This document shows, piece after piece, positions 1-6,850 of a stretch of DNA of 9,398 nt. This stretch comes from an uncultured Lachnospiraceae bacterium (GTDB taxonomy: Bacteria > Bacillota > Clostridia > Lachnospirales > Lachnospiraceae): assembly GCA_949935685.1 (NCBI GenBank), contig CATLGN010000044.1, positions 1 through 9,398 on the forward strand, written 5' to 3'. Numbering within the stretch: position 1 is the stretch's first letter; every line of letters begins with the position of its first letter. A program made the translations under genes and the position numbers. The notes under the pieces were generated by a model. That model saw only the letters and a program-made list of their open reading frames with translations. It made no database searches and was not told the DNA's origin.

Positions 1-573
1 GCAGAGCGTCTCCGCCGCCCGTTTGGCTGCCGGGTAACACGCCCGCGGATTTAACAAATCGATATAGCCATAGTCGTCTTCCCGGTAAGGCTCTCTGCCG
101 TCTTTTCTCCCATAGACTTCGCTCGATGAGATACAGACAAGCCGCCCGACGTTGCCCCGTCTCGCATATTCCAGCATATGTTTCATCCCCGTGAGGGTCG
201 TCAGCATCACCTCGACGGGTTCCTCCGCATAGGACGATGTATTGGATATGCCGGCGGCGTGGAGCACATAGTCAAAACAGAGCGTAGAATCGATCTCCCG
301 CATGGCGTCATAGGGAAAAAAATGAAATCCCGCATACTTCGTCCGATTCCCAAAGCGCACCGACATTTTCTCCCGGCTGCGGCCGCCGGCATATATCCCG
401 ATCTGAGCGTCCATATCCCGGTTTAACTGCAAAAGAAAATCGACGATGGCCGAGCCGATCAGACCGCCCGCGCCCGTCACCAGAATGCGTTTCCCACGCA
501 CCTTTTCCAGATTCGGAATCACCTTCCGTATCTCCGCGAGATCGGAAACATATTCTTCCGTATAAGCCAGCAT
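1..573 (-). CDS. Extended SDR NAD-dependent epimerase/dehydratase, N-terminal part (runs off left edge)
   Basis: This is the first 191 codons of a gene that continues beyond the window. Read from the ATG at 573-571, the frame is open to base 1. The N-terminal Rossmann fold carries TGAGGLIG at residues 33-40, the dinucleotide-binding glycine motif of extended short-chain dehydrogenases. A DYVLHAAG strand follows at 101-108. The catalytic region has CISSSEVYG at 147-155 and a YxxxK pair, Tyr180 and Lys184. The acidic residue in SSEVYG is typical of sugar-nucleotide 4,6-dehydratases and UDP-glucuronate decarboxylases rather than plain 4-epimerases, but the substrate-binding C-terminal half is missing, so the reaction stays open. 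A nucleotide-activated sugar is the expected substrate, in the cytoplasm. The start is supported by AAGGGG at 581-586, seven bases upstream; the RgpF-type gene ends four bases before it. About 20 residues precede the Rossmann fold. The family is confident; the exact enzyme is not. Confidence 0.9.
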   Translation of the reverse strand, partial: MLAYTEEYVSDLAEIRKVIPNLEKVRGKRILVTGAGGLIGSAIVDFLLQLNRDMDAQIGIYAGGRSREKMSVRFGNRTKYAGFHFFPYDAMREIDSTLCFDYVLHAAGISNTSSYAEEPVEVMLTTLTGMKHMLEYARRGNVGRLVCISSSEVYGRKDGREPYREDDYGYIDLLNPRACYPAAKRAAETLC

Positions 574-577
574 ATTC

Positions 578-1762
578 TTACCCCTTATCGTTTTCTTTTT
601 CCCGGCCGTGGCCGCCGGACGGGCCGGGCAGCCGGATCGCCGCGCAGTCTGCAATACGGAAAAGTTGTTCCCGCCTGCACCGGCCGCGCAGATATTCCGC
701 AATCTCATCGGCGGCGGCCGGACTGAGCACGGATATGACAATCCCCGTGTCGCCGGAAAACACGATCTCTCCCGCCTCCATAACATCCGGCGCCTTCTCC
801 CCGTTCTCCGTGCACAAAAATCCGCTGTGCTTCCATCCCTTACAGGCAAAATACCGGGCAAGGTTCCGTCCGCACACACCGGCCCCATATATGTAAATAT
901 CCGTATGGGATTGATAAAACAGTTCCAGACTGTTGCACACGCACGCGCCCATGCCGGGGATGTAAAACTGATGTTCCAGATACCGCCTTATCCAGGCCGC
1001 CGGATAACCGCCCTCCCGCTCTATATACGCGATGGCCTGCAATGCCTCCGCAAACCCGGTATTGCGGATGAGCAGGCACTTTTTTTTCAATATGGGCACA
1101 TGATAATCCCGAATCAGGGCGCAGGGCATCGTATTGAACAAGACCTCATTTTCCGCCGGCGCAATGCCGTATCCGTCGGTCAAGGCCCGGCCCCGGAAAC
1201 CGTGCTTTTCCAGACAGGCGTTAATCCCGATCTCAAATTCCGTCACGGCCTCCCGGAAATCAGCCGGATACGCGCGCCGCTCCCAGAAATCCCGAAACGC
1301 CCTGCTCCTGATTACATTTTCCCGGAAAACGAGAAAATAGCTGTGCACATGCGCGTCAAACCGGTACGCCGAATCCCAGAGCCTGCCCGCCTCCTGTCCG
1401 GTGATTCCCCAGAAATCACAGTCCTCCCCGTCCATCCGCGCAAAGGTATCCCGCAGCGGATAAAAGAATCCAAAAAATGAATCGTTGAGCAGAACGAGCT
1501 CGTCATACCGGTATACTTCCTCCCATCCGAGCACGCCGCACAGCATGTCCCGGTATGCGCCAAAGTCATACCCCCTGTTCTCCCTGCAAAACATACGCTC
1601 CACACACGGCGGCGCCTCCTCCGGTCTCCCTCCACGCGCATCGCAGCTACAGACAAGGTAAACGGCGGCGCAGCACGTTTTCAGCCCGCGGAGCGCATAG
1701 GGCACATAGGGCGGGAGCCGCTTATCCTTGCAGTAGGTTGTATAAATACCCAGACGCTTCAT
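578..1762 (-). CDS. RgpF-type rhamnan synthesis glycosyltransferase with C-terminal Rossmann-like module
   Basis: The 394-residue protein has two parts. Residues 1 to about 265 match the rhamnan synthesis F (RgpF) family of polysaccharide-assembly proteins: ENRGYDFGAYRDML at 61-74, the YDELVLLNDSFFGFF strand at 86-100, DFWGIT at 116-121, and HVHSYFLVFRENV at 138-150 followed by FRDFWE at 156-161. RgpF proteins take part in adding rhamnose or related sugars to streptococcal wall polysaccharide; here the sugar is unknown. Residues about 288-372 form a module starting DIYIYGAGVCGRNLARYF, with a GIVISVLS strand at 340-347, like modules in its neighbours. The Gly- and charge-rich tail (RLPGPSGGHGREKENDKG) has no recognised role. 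The ATG at 1762 was chosen because its first bases overlap the TGA of the upstream GT2 gene (ATGA, 1759-1762), with a G-rich GGGGAG about eight bases upstream. Starting farther upstream would only add 16 residues overlapping GT2. An A8 run (plus-strand T at 1080-1087) encodes KK in LKKKCLL. Confidence 0.88.
   Translation of the reverse strand: MKRLGIYTTYCKDKRLPPYVPYALRGLKTCCAAVYLVCSCDARGGRPEEAPPCVERMFCRENRGYDFGAYRDMLCGVLGWEEVYRYDELVLLNDSFFGFFYPLRDTFARMDGEDCDFWGITGQEAGRLWDSAYRFDAHVHSYFLVFRENVIRSRAFRDFWERRAYPADFREAVTEFEIGINACLEKHGFRGRALTDGYGIAPAENEVLFNTMPCALIRDYHVPILKKKCLLIRNTGFAEALQAIAYIEREGGYPAAWIRRYLEHQFYIPGMGACVCNSLELFYQSHTDIYIYGAGVCGRNLARYFACKGWKHSGFLCTENGEKAPDVMEAGEIVFSGDTGIVISVLSPAAADEIAEYLRGRCRREQLFRIADCAAIRLPGPSGGHGREKENDKG
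581..586 (-). promoter_or_regulatory. Ribosome binding site of the SDR gene
   Basis: AAGGGG on the minus strand lies seven bases before the ATG at 573. It sits inside the last codons of the RgpF-type gene, whose TAA stop (578-580) falls between this site and the start. This supports the chosen start and suggests that the two genes are translationally coupled. Confidence 0.6.
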
Positions 1763-2982
1763 CGGCTGCTCTCCCCTGCCTGTCGGGAATGGCAGAACGG
1801 ATAAACGCAAAATTTATGCATACCTTTCCGCAATAAATTTTGAATCAGTTCCCCCTGCATATCCCGGGAAATCGCAATAATAACCGGCATTTCTTTGTCA
1901 GCGCACGCCGCGAGCGGGATCACCGGCACGCCTTCCACATCCGCTGTCCCCGTCTCCTCTGTCACAAGAAAACAGCGGGGAACACAGTTGCGCATTTGTA
2001 AATCATCGTAAGCCCGGCGTCCATACAGGCCTGCGCCATAGATTGCAAACGCGCCTGAACAGATATGGTCTGTAAAAAACCGATACCAGTCTCCGAAAAC
2101 GTCTCTCACCGCATCGTACTGCCCCTGCAGGTATCGTATCGCCGTCCGGTAACATACCCGCTCCGCCTCTTTCCCCATATTGTCGCCCAAAACCACCGCA
2201 AGCTGCCCGATATTCTCCCATTGCAGCTCCCCGTCTCCCGATATGTCGCAACGTTTGTAATACCCGAACAGAAATTGTTCCAGATCAAAAAAATCCCCAT
2301 GCCGCTCCAGCAGTTTCCGGTAGGTGTCCGTCCATATCGCATGGCCGGCGCTGATACTTTTCCGCATCCTGTATGCATGTACCAGCGGTTCATCGACATA
2401 TCCGACTTTGTACTTTTTCACCAGCCGCACCGCCAGTTCATAGTCCTGCATTCTCTGCATTGCTTCGTCAAACAGCCCTATATCAGAAAAAATATCCCTT
2501 TTCACGATAAGCGTGGGCGTCCCGATGATATTATCCGCCCGCAATGTCTCCGTAAGATTCCGCTCGCAGAAATCACGGTTTTTATAATCGCCCGGCACCG
2601 CATAATTCCCGTTTTCCCCATGCAATATGTAAGGACAATAGCAGGCCGGAACATCCGCCGACAGCATATAACCGATCTGTTTCTCAAGCTTATCTGCCAG
2701 CCATTCGTCGTCGCTGTCCTGAAAGGCGATATATGTCCCCTCCGCCAGCCGAATCCCGGCGTTTCTGGCCGCGTTTGCGCCGCCGTTTACCGGCAGGCAG
2801 ACCAGGCGCACCCTGCTGTCCCGGCAATTCCGCACGATCTCCGCCGTGGAATCATCGGAGCCGTCGTCGATGACAATCACTTCCATATTCCGGTATGTCT
2901 GCATAAGCACACTGTCAAGCGCCCGCAGAATCGTATCTTCCCTGTTGTAAACGGGCAGAATAACCGACACGAACGGTGTCAT
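1759..2982 (-). CDS. Family-2 glycosyltransferase (GT-A) with C-terminal Rossmann-like module
   Basis: This is a 407-residue inverting glycosyltransferase of family GT2, expected to transfer a sugar from a nucleotide donor to a growing lipid-linked glycan at the inner face of the membrane. The N-terminal GT-A domain (about 4-210) shows VSVILPVYNRE at 5-15, VIDDGSDDST at 37-46, NGGANAARNAG at 66-76, the metal-binding DSDD at 89-92 and a QDYEL motif at 179-183 where the catalytic base usually lies. After a helical linker (about 215-305), residues 311-395 form the recurring module: AFAIYGAGLYGRRAY, GVPVIPL at 351-357 and PVIIAIS at 366-372. No membrane segment is visible. The ATG at 2982 was chosen over an upstream in-frame ATG at 3057 because it has a clear GGAGG six bases away and begins just before the conserved first strand, whereas the longer form would overlap the GT4 gene by 59 bases. 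Its stop overlaps the RgpF-type start by four bases. Confidence 0.93.
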   Translation of the reverse strand: MTPFVSVILPVYNREDTILRALDSVLMQTYRNMEVIVIDDGSDDSTAEIVRNCRDSRVRLVCLPVNGGANAARNAGIRLAEGTYIAFQDSDDEWLADKLEKQIGYMLSADVPACYCPYILHGENGNYAVPGDYKNRDFCERNLTETLRADNIIGTPTLIVKRDIFSDIGLFDEAMQRMQDYELAVRLVKKYKVGYVDEPLVHAYRMRKSISAGHAIWTDTYRKLLERHGDFFDLEQFLFGYYKRCDISGDGELQWENIGQLAVVLGDNMGKEAERVCYRTAIRYLQGQYDAVRDVFGDWYRFFTDHICSGAFAIYGAGLYGRRAYDDLQMRNCVPRCFLVTEETGTADVEGVPVIPLAACADKEMPVIIAISRDMQGELIQNLLRKGMHKFCVYPFCHSRQAGESSR

Positions 2983-2988
2983 AGTTCC

Positions 2989-2993
2989 CCTCC
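2989..2993 (-). promoter_or_regulatory. Ribosome binding site deciding the start of the second GT2 gene
   Basis: GGAGG (within GGAGGGGAACTATG) lies six bases before the ATG at 2982, in the 16-base gap after the GT4 stop (2999-3001). It decides for the 407-residue product over the 432-residue reading. Confidence 0.75.
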
Positions 2994-2998
2994 ATGTG

Positions 2999-4171
2999 TC
3001 ATCTGACATGATCGATGACATATTGATAATAGCGCAGCAGCCTCCTGACAGCCACATCCGGGTGCAGCCTGTCCGTCCGCCTCCGGGCCAGCGCGCCCAT
3101 CGCTTTTCTCCGCGCGTCGTCCATCGACGCCGCCTCGTTCATCTTCTCCAGCAGGCTCTGCGCATCGTTTATCCTGCACAAAAGGCCGTTTTCCCCGTCG
3201 GTGATCAACTGCTCAAAACTCGCGCCGTCCGTCCCGATCACCACTTTTTCGAAATACATGGCCTCGATGCAGGCGTTGGACAGATTTTCCATCAGAGACG
3301 GCAGGATGACAAATTCCGCCTCTTTAATCAGACAGTACAGGCTCCTATGCGGCAGCGCGTCCAAAAAAATCAGCCGGCCGGCCAATGCGCCGGCGCGCCG
3401 CTTTAAAATTTTTCTGGCGTCCACCCCGCCGATCGCCGTCGTCTCGCCGCAGAACACAACGTCATACGCGCCGTTTTGCTCCAAAAACGCATGGATTATG
3501 TCCGCTATGACGAGAATCCCTTTTTCGGCATAGAGGCGGCCGAAAAACAGTGCGTATCGCTTCCCGTCCAGATTTTCCCGGTAGACGGAATCGTCATATT
3601 CCCCAACGTCGTTATAAAAAGGCGACTCTATGACGGATACCGCCCTCCCCGTATCCTTCGCAAACGCCCGCGCCGTATTTCGGCACGGCGCGAAGACCGC
3701 GCTGCACCGCCTTGCCGCCGTTCTTTCCAGAAAAGAGAGCATCCGTTCCTCGCTGACACGCAAAGTCTGATGCGTCTGGTAGGCTGTCCTGGCATACGAC
3801 GACAGCCGCATCACCGCCGGCGCCTTTCCAAAATAACAAAGACTGAGCGCGCTCAGCGAAGTAAACTGGATTATGTCCGCTTTTTTCTCGCGGCATATGG
3901 CTTTTATCCTCTTATTGACAGCCCTGCTCATCCGCAGATAATTTCTCAGATAGCCGTACGGCTTACAGGAAAATGTCCCGTCGTGGACTTCCTCGATATA
4001 AATCTCGATATTTTCCTCCCGGAAATGTCGGGGATATTTCCCGCACGCCACGATAATCACTTCATTGCCAAAACCGGCCAGCGCGCCGGATACCCTTGTC
4101 AGATATGACAGAAAGCCCTGCGTCGCCCTGCCTCTTGGGACATAACGGTTTGCCGCTAATATAATCCGCAT
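2999..4171 (-). CDS. Glycosyltransferase family 4 (GT-B fold)
   Basis: This 390-residue protein has the length and layout of a retaining GT-B glycosyltransferase. The N-terminal domain begins MRIILAANRYVPRG and has a glycine-containing loop near GNEVIIVACG at 36-44, then ADIIQFTSL at 98-106. The linker to the C-terminal domain is near 200-206, followed by ALFFGRLYAEKG at 207-218, the usual first strand of that domain in GT4. YDVVFCG at 236-242 and the PSLMENLSNACIEAM segment at 291-305 follow; Glu295 and Glu303 form the E-X7-E motif that contacts the donor nucleotide-sugar. The sugar and acceptor cannot be read from sequence. It is the only internal gene of the window without the recurring Rossmann-like module. 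The ATG at 4171 was chosen because a perfect AGGAGG lies six bases upstream; the earlier in-frame ATG at 4192 would only translate that site as KYRRRR. It follows the small membrane-module gene by ten bases. Confidence 0.94.
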   Translation of the reverse strand: MRIILAANRYVPRGRATQGFLSYLTRVSGALAGFGNEVIIVACGKYPRHFREENIEIYIEEVHDGTFSCKPYGYLRNYLRMSRAVNKRIKAICREKKADIIQFTSLSALSLCYFGKAPAVMRLSSYARTAYQTHQTLRVSEERMLSFLERTAARRCSAVFAPCRNTARAFAKDTGRAVSVIESPFYNDVGEYDDSVYRENLDGKRYALFFGRLYAEKGILVIADIIHAFLEQNGAYDVVFCGETTAIGGVDARKILKRRAGALAGRLIFLDALPHRSLYCLIKEAEFVILPSLMENLSNACIEAMYFEKVVIGTDGASFEQLITDGENGLLCRINDAQSLLEKMNEAASMDDARRKAMGALARRRTDRLHPDVAVRRLLRYYQYVIDHVR

Positions 4172-4177
4172 CCTTCT

Positions 4178-4183
4178 CCTCCT
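4178..4183 (-). promoter_or_regulatory. Ribosome binding site deciding the GT4 start
   Basis: A perfect AGGAGG, six bases before the ATG at 4171, partly overlaps the TAG stop of the upstream small gene (TAGGAGG). It shows that the six-arginine-rich N-terminal extension from the ATG at 4192 is an artefact, and it suggests tight coupling of the two genes. Confidence 0.8.
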
Positions 4184-4658
4184 ATATTTCATAGAGAATG
4201 TCTTCCAGCGAAACGATCGGACAGTCCGTTTTTTTCCGCAGCGTTTCTGCTATTTGGTCAAAGAAAGTGATCGCCGTAACGACAATCGCATCCACGGTTT
4301 CCAGCGCATCATCCCCGGATACAATATCCACATCCGCAGACAGAGAATCCGCCCTGCGGTCGATCCCATATGCAACCGTAACCGCGGTATCCTTTAATTC
4401 GTCGATCAATCGTTTCCCCGCATAACTCATCCCATAGACGGCAATCCTGCGAAATCCGTTTTTTTCAAAATACGCGGACAGGTCTTTCCCCTCCTGTCTG
4501 CATATCACCCATTGATTCATCAGCAGAAAGAGCGCCAGATGCTTCTCTGACATCTCTCTTGCCCGGATAAGCTTTTTATGTTCCAGCTTCACGGACGCCC
4601 CCGCTCCCAGAGCCGCCCCTGCCAACGCTGACAATACGGAAATAACACTTTTTTTCAT
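4182..4658 (-). CDS. Small protein: hydrophobic N-terminus plus stand-alone Rossmann-like module
   Basis: The protein has 158 residues. Residues about 4-23 (SVISVLSALAGAALGAGASV) are a short, small-residue-rich hydrophobic stretch after two lysines, a possible membrane anchor or signal-like segment. A basic helix follows (LEHKKLIRAREMSEKH), then LFLLMNQWVICRQEGKDL at 43-60. Residues about 70-155 form the module: RRIAVYGMSYAGKRLIDEL, AYGIDRRAD at 96-104, DAIVVTAITF at 123-132 and the ending CPIVSLEDILYEI. It lacks any catalytic domain, so it is an orphan version of the module fused to enzymes in neighbouring genes. From memory, similar proteins occur in Lachnospiraceae polysaccharide loci as hypothetical proteins; no activity is known to me. 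The ATG at 4658 was chosen because it overlaps the upstream TGA (ATGA) and has GGGAG five bases before it; an ATG at 4670 would add four residues. A scaffold or sugar-nucleotide-binding role is conjecture. Confidence 0.85.
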   Translation of the reverse strand: MKKSVISVLSALAGAALGAGASVKLEHKKLIRAREMSEKHLALFLLMNQWVICRQEGKDLSAYFEKNGFRRIAVYGMSYAGKRLIDELKDTAVTVAYGIDRRADSLSADVDIVSGDDALETVDAIVVTAITFFDQIAETLRKKTDCPIVSLEDILYEI

Positions 4659-5812
4659 TTTTTCTCCCATTTTTTCAAGTCTTCATTGAAAAGTGACGTA
4701 AGCGCCCTTGCACCCGTCGTGTTCAAATGTGCAATATCATAATAGAACGTGTGATTCCCGGAAATATCTTCTCTGTTTTTATAGTTCCAGAACACCGCGC
4801 CATACGCTTTGCATATGCGATTCATAATATCATGAAATTCTTCTTCCCACGGCCTCATAAACAGCTTTGTCGCCCGTTCCATTTCTATATATCTTGGAAT
4901 CAGTGTGAAAATAATCTGAATATCCGAACGAAAGCGTTTGATTTCATCCAGAAACATACGCAGCAGTTTCTTATTTTCTTTTATTGTATTTTCGTATCGG
5001 TTTATGACCGCTTCTTTGATTATGGGCTCCAGTTCTATAAAATCATATCGATCTATATGCCGCCATCTGTCGTCCGCACGTATCCCGGCCCTTACACCGT
5101 CGTCATCAAACAAGAAGCGAAGACGCGAAGCTCTTTGCGGCATATATGCCCTGTCAGACAATTCTTCCCCGAACGGTTTCGCGTAATTATGATTGTATTT
5201 AAAATTGTGTTCGTCCAAATATCCGCCCCACAATATGTAATTAATCATATATCCGCTCAGGGAAGTGTCACAGTTCAGATAATAGTAATCGTACATGTCG
5301 ATAACAATATAAGACAAACTTTCCCATCTCGTTCCATATTGAAAAATACAGCTCTGAAATGTTTGATAATTAAAATAAATATCCTGCGAAGAAACCGCCA
5401 TATTTAAAAAGGGAACGCATAAATCTTCTTCCAAATACCCGCATTCCGCATGTGAATTTCCAAAAATCAATCCCCGTATCGTTTCCGGTTTGCAGGCCTT
5501 CAGCCTGACACGATACCGCGCGCAATCGGCATAAACATAAAACGGAATAATATGTTCTTCCGTGATCCCGTATTTTGCGATAATCATTTGATAAATTTCC
5601 AGTGCCGTTTTCCGCCCCTGCACGGTAATTACAATATAATCAAAGCAAAGCGCCGGGAGAGCCGCTGCCCTGTAAAACGGTTTCCCCCTGAAAATCGAAA
5701 TCCGGGAATCCGAATCCATATATCCCACTATTTCATGTTCTTTTTTTATTCTTTTTTCAACCAAATCCAGTCCGCGGCCAATCCCATATAATATAAGCTT
5801 CAACGTCGTCAC
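4655..5812 (-). CDS. SGNH-hydrolase-like protein with N-terminal Rossmann-like module
   Basis: This 385-residue protein begins with the recurring module at residues 4-95 (LKLILYGIGRGLDLV, IVGYMDSD at 28-35, FDYIVITVQ at 57-65, EEHIIPFYVY). The second domain, about 112-380, has the layout of an SGNH/GDSL-type esterase or O-acyltransferase: RGLIFGNSHAECGY at 113-126 places Ser120 as the likely nucleophile (block I, here GNSH). SYIVIDMYDYYY at 167-178 is a probable core strand, IQIIFTLIPRY at 298-308 is the later strand, and YYDIAHLNTTGARAL at 357-371 supplies a D-x-x-H pair (Asp359, His362) as expected of block V. Such domains in polysaccharide loci usually add or remove acyl groups on sugars, but no acyl donor or membrane partner is visible here. 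There is no signal peptide, so a cytoplasmic site is suggested. The start is GTG at 5812-5810, overlapping the preceding TGA (GTGA); the upstream ribosome site is weak, so coupling is likely. The gene is AT-richer than those further left. Confidence 0.82.
   Translation of the reverse strand: MTTLKLILYGIGRGLDLVEKRIKKEHEIVGYMDSDSRISIFRGKPFYRAAALPALCFDYIVITVQGRKTALEIYQMIIAKYGITEEHIIPFYVYADCARYRVRLKACKPETIRGLIFGNSHAECGYLEEDLCVPFLNMAVSSQDIYFNYQTFQSCIFQYGTRWESLSYIVIDMYDYYYLNCDTSLSGYMINYILWGGYLDEHNFKYNHNYAKPFGEELSDRAYMPQRASRLRFLFDDDGVRAGIRADDRWRHIDRYDFIELEPIIKEAVINRYENTIKENKKLLRMFLDEIKRFRSDIQIIFTLIPRYIEMERATKLFMRPWEEEFHDIMNRICKAYGAVFWNYKNREDISGNHTFYYDIAHLNTTGARALTSLFNEDLKKWEKK
4664..4668 (-). promoter_or_regulatory. 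Ribosome binding site of the small module gene
   Basis: GGGAG lies five bases before the ATG at 4658, inside the end of the SGNH-like gene. It overlaps the alternative ATG at 4670 and therefore favours the shorter product. Confidence 0.5.
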
Positions 5813-6705
5813 ACCCTGTATCCGGCCGTCCGCACATGATCGACCTTCCCACTGTTTAAAAGAGAAACGACGTCATAATCATGATACATGCCTCTGGGAA
5901 TCCCATTTACAAATCTCCAGAACGGTTCCTCCGTTCTTGCAAGGGAAAATTGCAGTGTACACGCACAATCATATGTACTCGAAAACGGTGTGAAACAGAT
6001 TTTCTTTTGATAGGGCAAAGCTGCAAATGCCTCCAGCGACCTTACATCCTGCGCAAGCATCATGACGAATATATTGTCATAATTAATACGGCTGGCTCTG
6101 GCATACCACTTATCTTCAACCTCCTGCATTGTCCTGTAATGATTACAATACAAATCCATATCGCCCAGTCTGCATATGGGGTAAGGCGTCCCGTTCTCCG
6201 TATATCCCCATCTGTCAAACTGTAATTTTTTGTTAAAATAGTCTTTCGGCGCGCGTAAAAGTTTCAGGTAATCTTCCTCTGTTTCAAACATATTGATCAG
6301 AGGAGAGCGGAATTGCATCGATAAGGAATGATATGTCAGCCCTCCCCAACAGGTATTGGAAAGGATAGAAATATGAGAATGCACAAGCCGCACATATTCT
6401 CCGAAATCAAAGCGCGGCAAGGCAAATATGCCGATCGGAAATATGCACTCTCTTTCAAATCCGATATGTATGGCCTCTGTTGTAATTTCTTCCGAATAAT
6501 CTTCCGACGCCACAATCAGATAATCCACCGACTGTACGTCGATTTCATGCGGCGCTATGTACGGATAGCCGTCCAGATAATCATACAGCTTATTTTTCCC
6601 CGTTATCCCTGATACTTCTATAGATCCAAGCGTCTCCTGCAGCTTCAAACAGTTTACATATCGGTTATATGTCTTCCCCACTCCCCATATCACAATCCTG
6701 TACAT
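5809..6705 (-). CDS. DUF1919 (exopolysaccharide-associated) protein with N-terminal Rossmann-like module
   Basis: This 298-residue protein starts with the recurring module (MYRIVIWGVGKTYNRYV, YLDGYPYIAPHEI at 43-55, VDYLIVASEDYSEE at 60-73, ending near IFPIGIF at 88-94). Residues about 108-285 match DUF1919, a family found in exopolysaccharide and capsule clusters: HISILSNTCWGG at 111-122, LINMFETEEDYLKLL at 136-150, PYPICRLGDMDLYCNHY at 174-190, then a conserved Trp200 and the RINYDNIFVMM segment at 206-216. The reaction of DUF1919 is not established to my knowledge; its conserved Asn-Trp-Gly and Arg-Asn-Tyr-Asp clusters look like an active site, possibly of a glycosyl- or phosphosugar-transfer enzyme, but that is inference. 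The start has a perfect AGGAGG nine bases upstream (6715-6720). The region upstream is the read-through tail of GT2, which overlaps this start by 41 bases in another frame. The stop overlaps the next GTG start. Confidence 0.88.
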   Translation of the reverse strand: MYRIVIWGVGKTYNRYVNCLKLQETLGSIEVSGITGKNKLYDYLDGYPYIAPHEIDVQSVDYLIVASEDYSEEITTEAIHIGFERECIFPIGIFALPRFDFGEYVRLVHSHISILSNTCWGGLTYHSLSMQFRSPLINMFETEEDYLKLLRAPKDYFNKKLQFDRWGYTENGTPYPICRLGDMDLYCNHYRTMQEVEDKWYARASRINYDNIFVMMLAQDVRSLEAFAALPYQKKICFTPFSSTYDCACTLQFSLARTEEPFWRFVNGIPRGMYHDYDVVSLLNSGKVDHVRTAGYRV

Positions 6706-6850
6706 GGAACTCTTCCTCCTTTTGGAACAGAAATCCTTTCATAAAATCGTATGGCCTGCCCCAGAGAATCTTCTCCCCTGCTATTCCCATCCGCATAAGC
6801 TGGCTTTTGATGTCATCCGCTTTCTCTTCGCTGAAAACCGCACACAAAAT
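6665..6850 (-). pseudogene. Detached 3' end of the upstream GT2 gene (second half of its Rossmann-like module)
   Basis: Directly after the TAG at 6851-6853 the same reading frame stays open for 61 codons to a TAA at 6665-6667. It reads ILCAVFSEEKADDIKSQL, then MGIAGEKILWG, then a short tail. This is what the second half of the recurring module should look like: a hydrophobic IVIA-like strand, a helix (EEKADDIKSQLMRM) and the closing GI-x-x-EKI strand, compared with PVIIAISRDMQGELIQNLL in the GT2 at 1759-2982. I therefore read this as the original C-terminus of the GT2, separated by one nonsense codon rather than a frameshift. It has no recognisable independent start with a ribosome site (a TTG opens the frame at 6847). 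The last 41 bases overlap the DUF1919 start. It could be translated through stop-codon read-through or be a dead remnant; a sequencing error is also possible. Confidence 0.75.
6715..6720 (-). promoter_or_regulatory. Ribosome binding site of the DUF1919 gene
   Basis: A perfect AGGAGG lies nine bases before the ATG at 6705. It sits inside the open frame that continues the GT2 gene past its TAG codon, so DUF1919 initiation does not depend on that frame ending nearby. Confidence 0.7.

Noticed and set aside
601..628. GC-rich inverted repeat CCCGGCC/GGCCGGG next to a T-rich stretch (591-600) as a terminator
   Set aside because: In the direction of transcription (minus strand) the hairpin is followed by A-rich, not U-rich, sequence. 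It lies in the coding end of the RgpF-type gene, and the next gene starts a few bases later.
608..1480. 290-codon open frame on the plus strand
   Set aside because: It lies opposite the RgpF-type gene, which shows strong family motifs. The plus-strand product has no recognisable motif, is rich in Pro and Arg, and is expected as a shadow in GC-rich coding DNA.
2065..3006. 313-codon open frame on the plus strand
   Set aside because: It is antisense to the second GT2 gene, whose motifs are complete. The product shows no domain and looks like a composition artefact.
3476..4108. 210-codon open frame on the plus strand
   Set aside because: It is antisense to the GT4 gene with an intact E-X7-E motif. 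No motif of its own and no ribosome site were noticed.
4172..4192. Arg-rich N-terminal extension of the GT4 protein from the ATG at 4192
   Set aside because: The arginines are the translated ribosome binding site AGGAGG. The ATG at 4171 has ideal spacing and matches where the GT-B fold begins.
4649..4675. Cluster of T runs as a plus-strand terminator
   Set aside because: There is no adjacent stem, and the runs are explained by lysine codons and an A-rich spacer at the start of the small module gene.
4727..5407. 226-codon open frame on the plus strand
   Set aside because: It is antisense to the SGNH-like gene; the product is Ile/Phe/His-rich without any domain.
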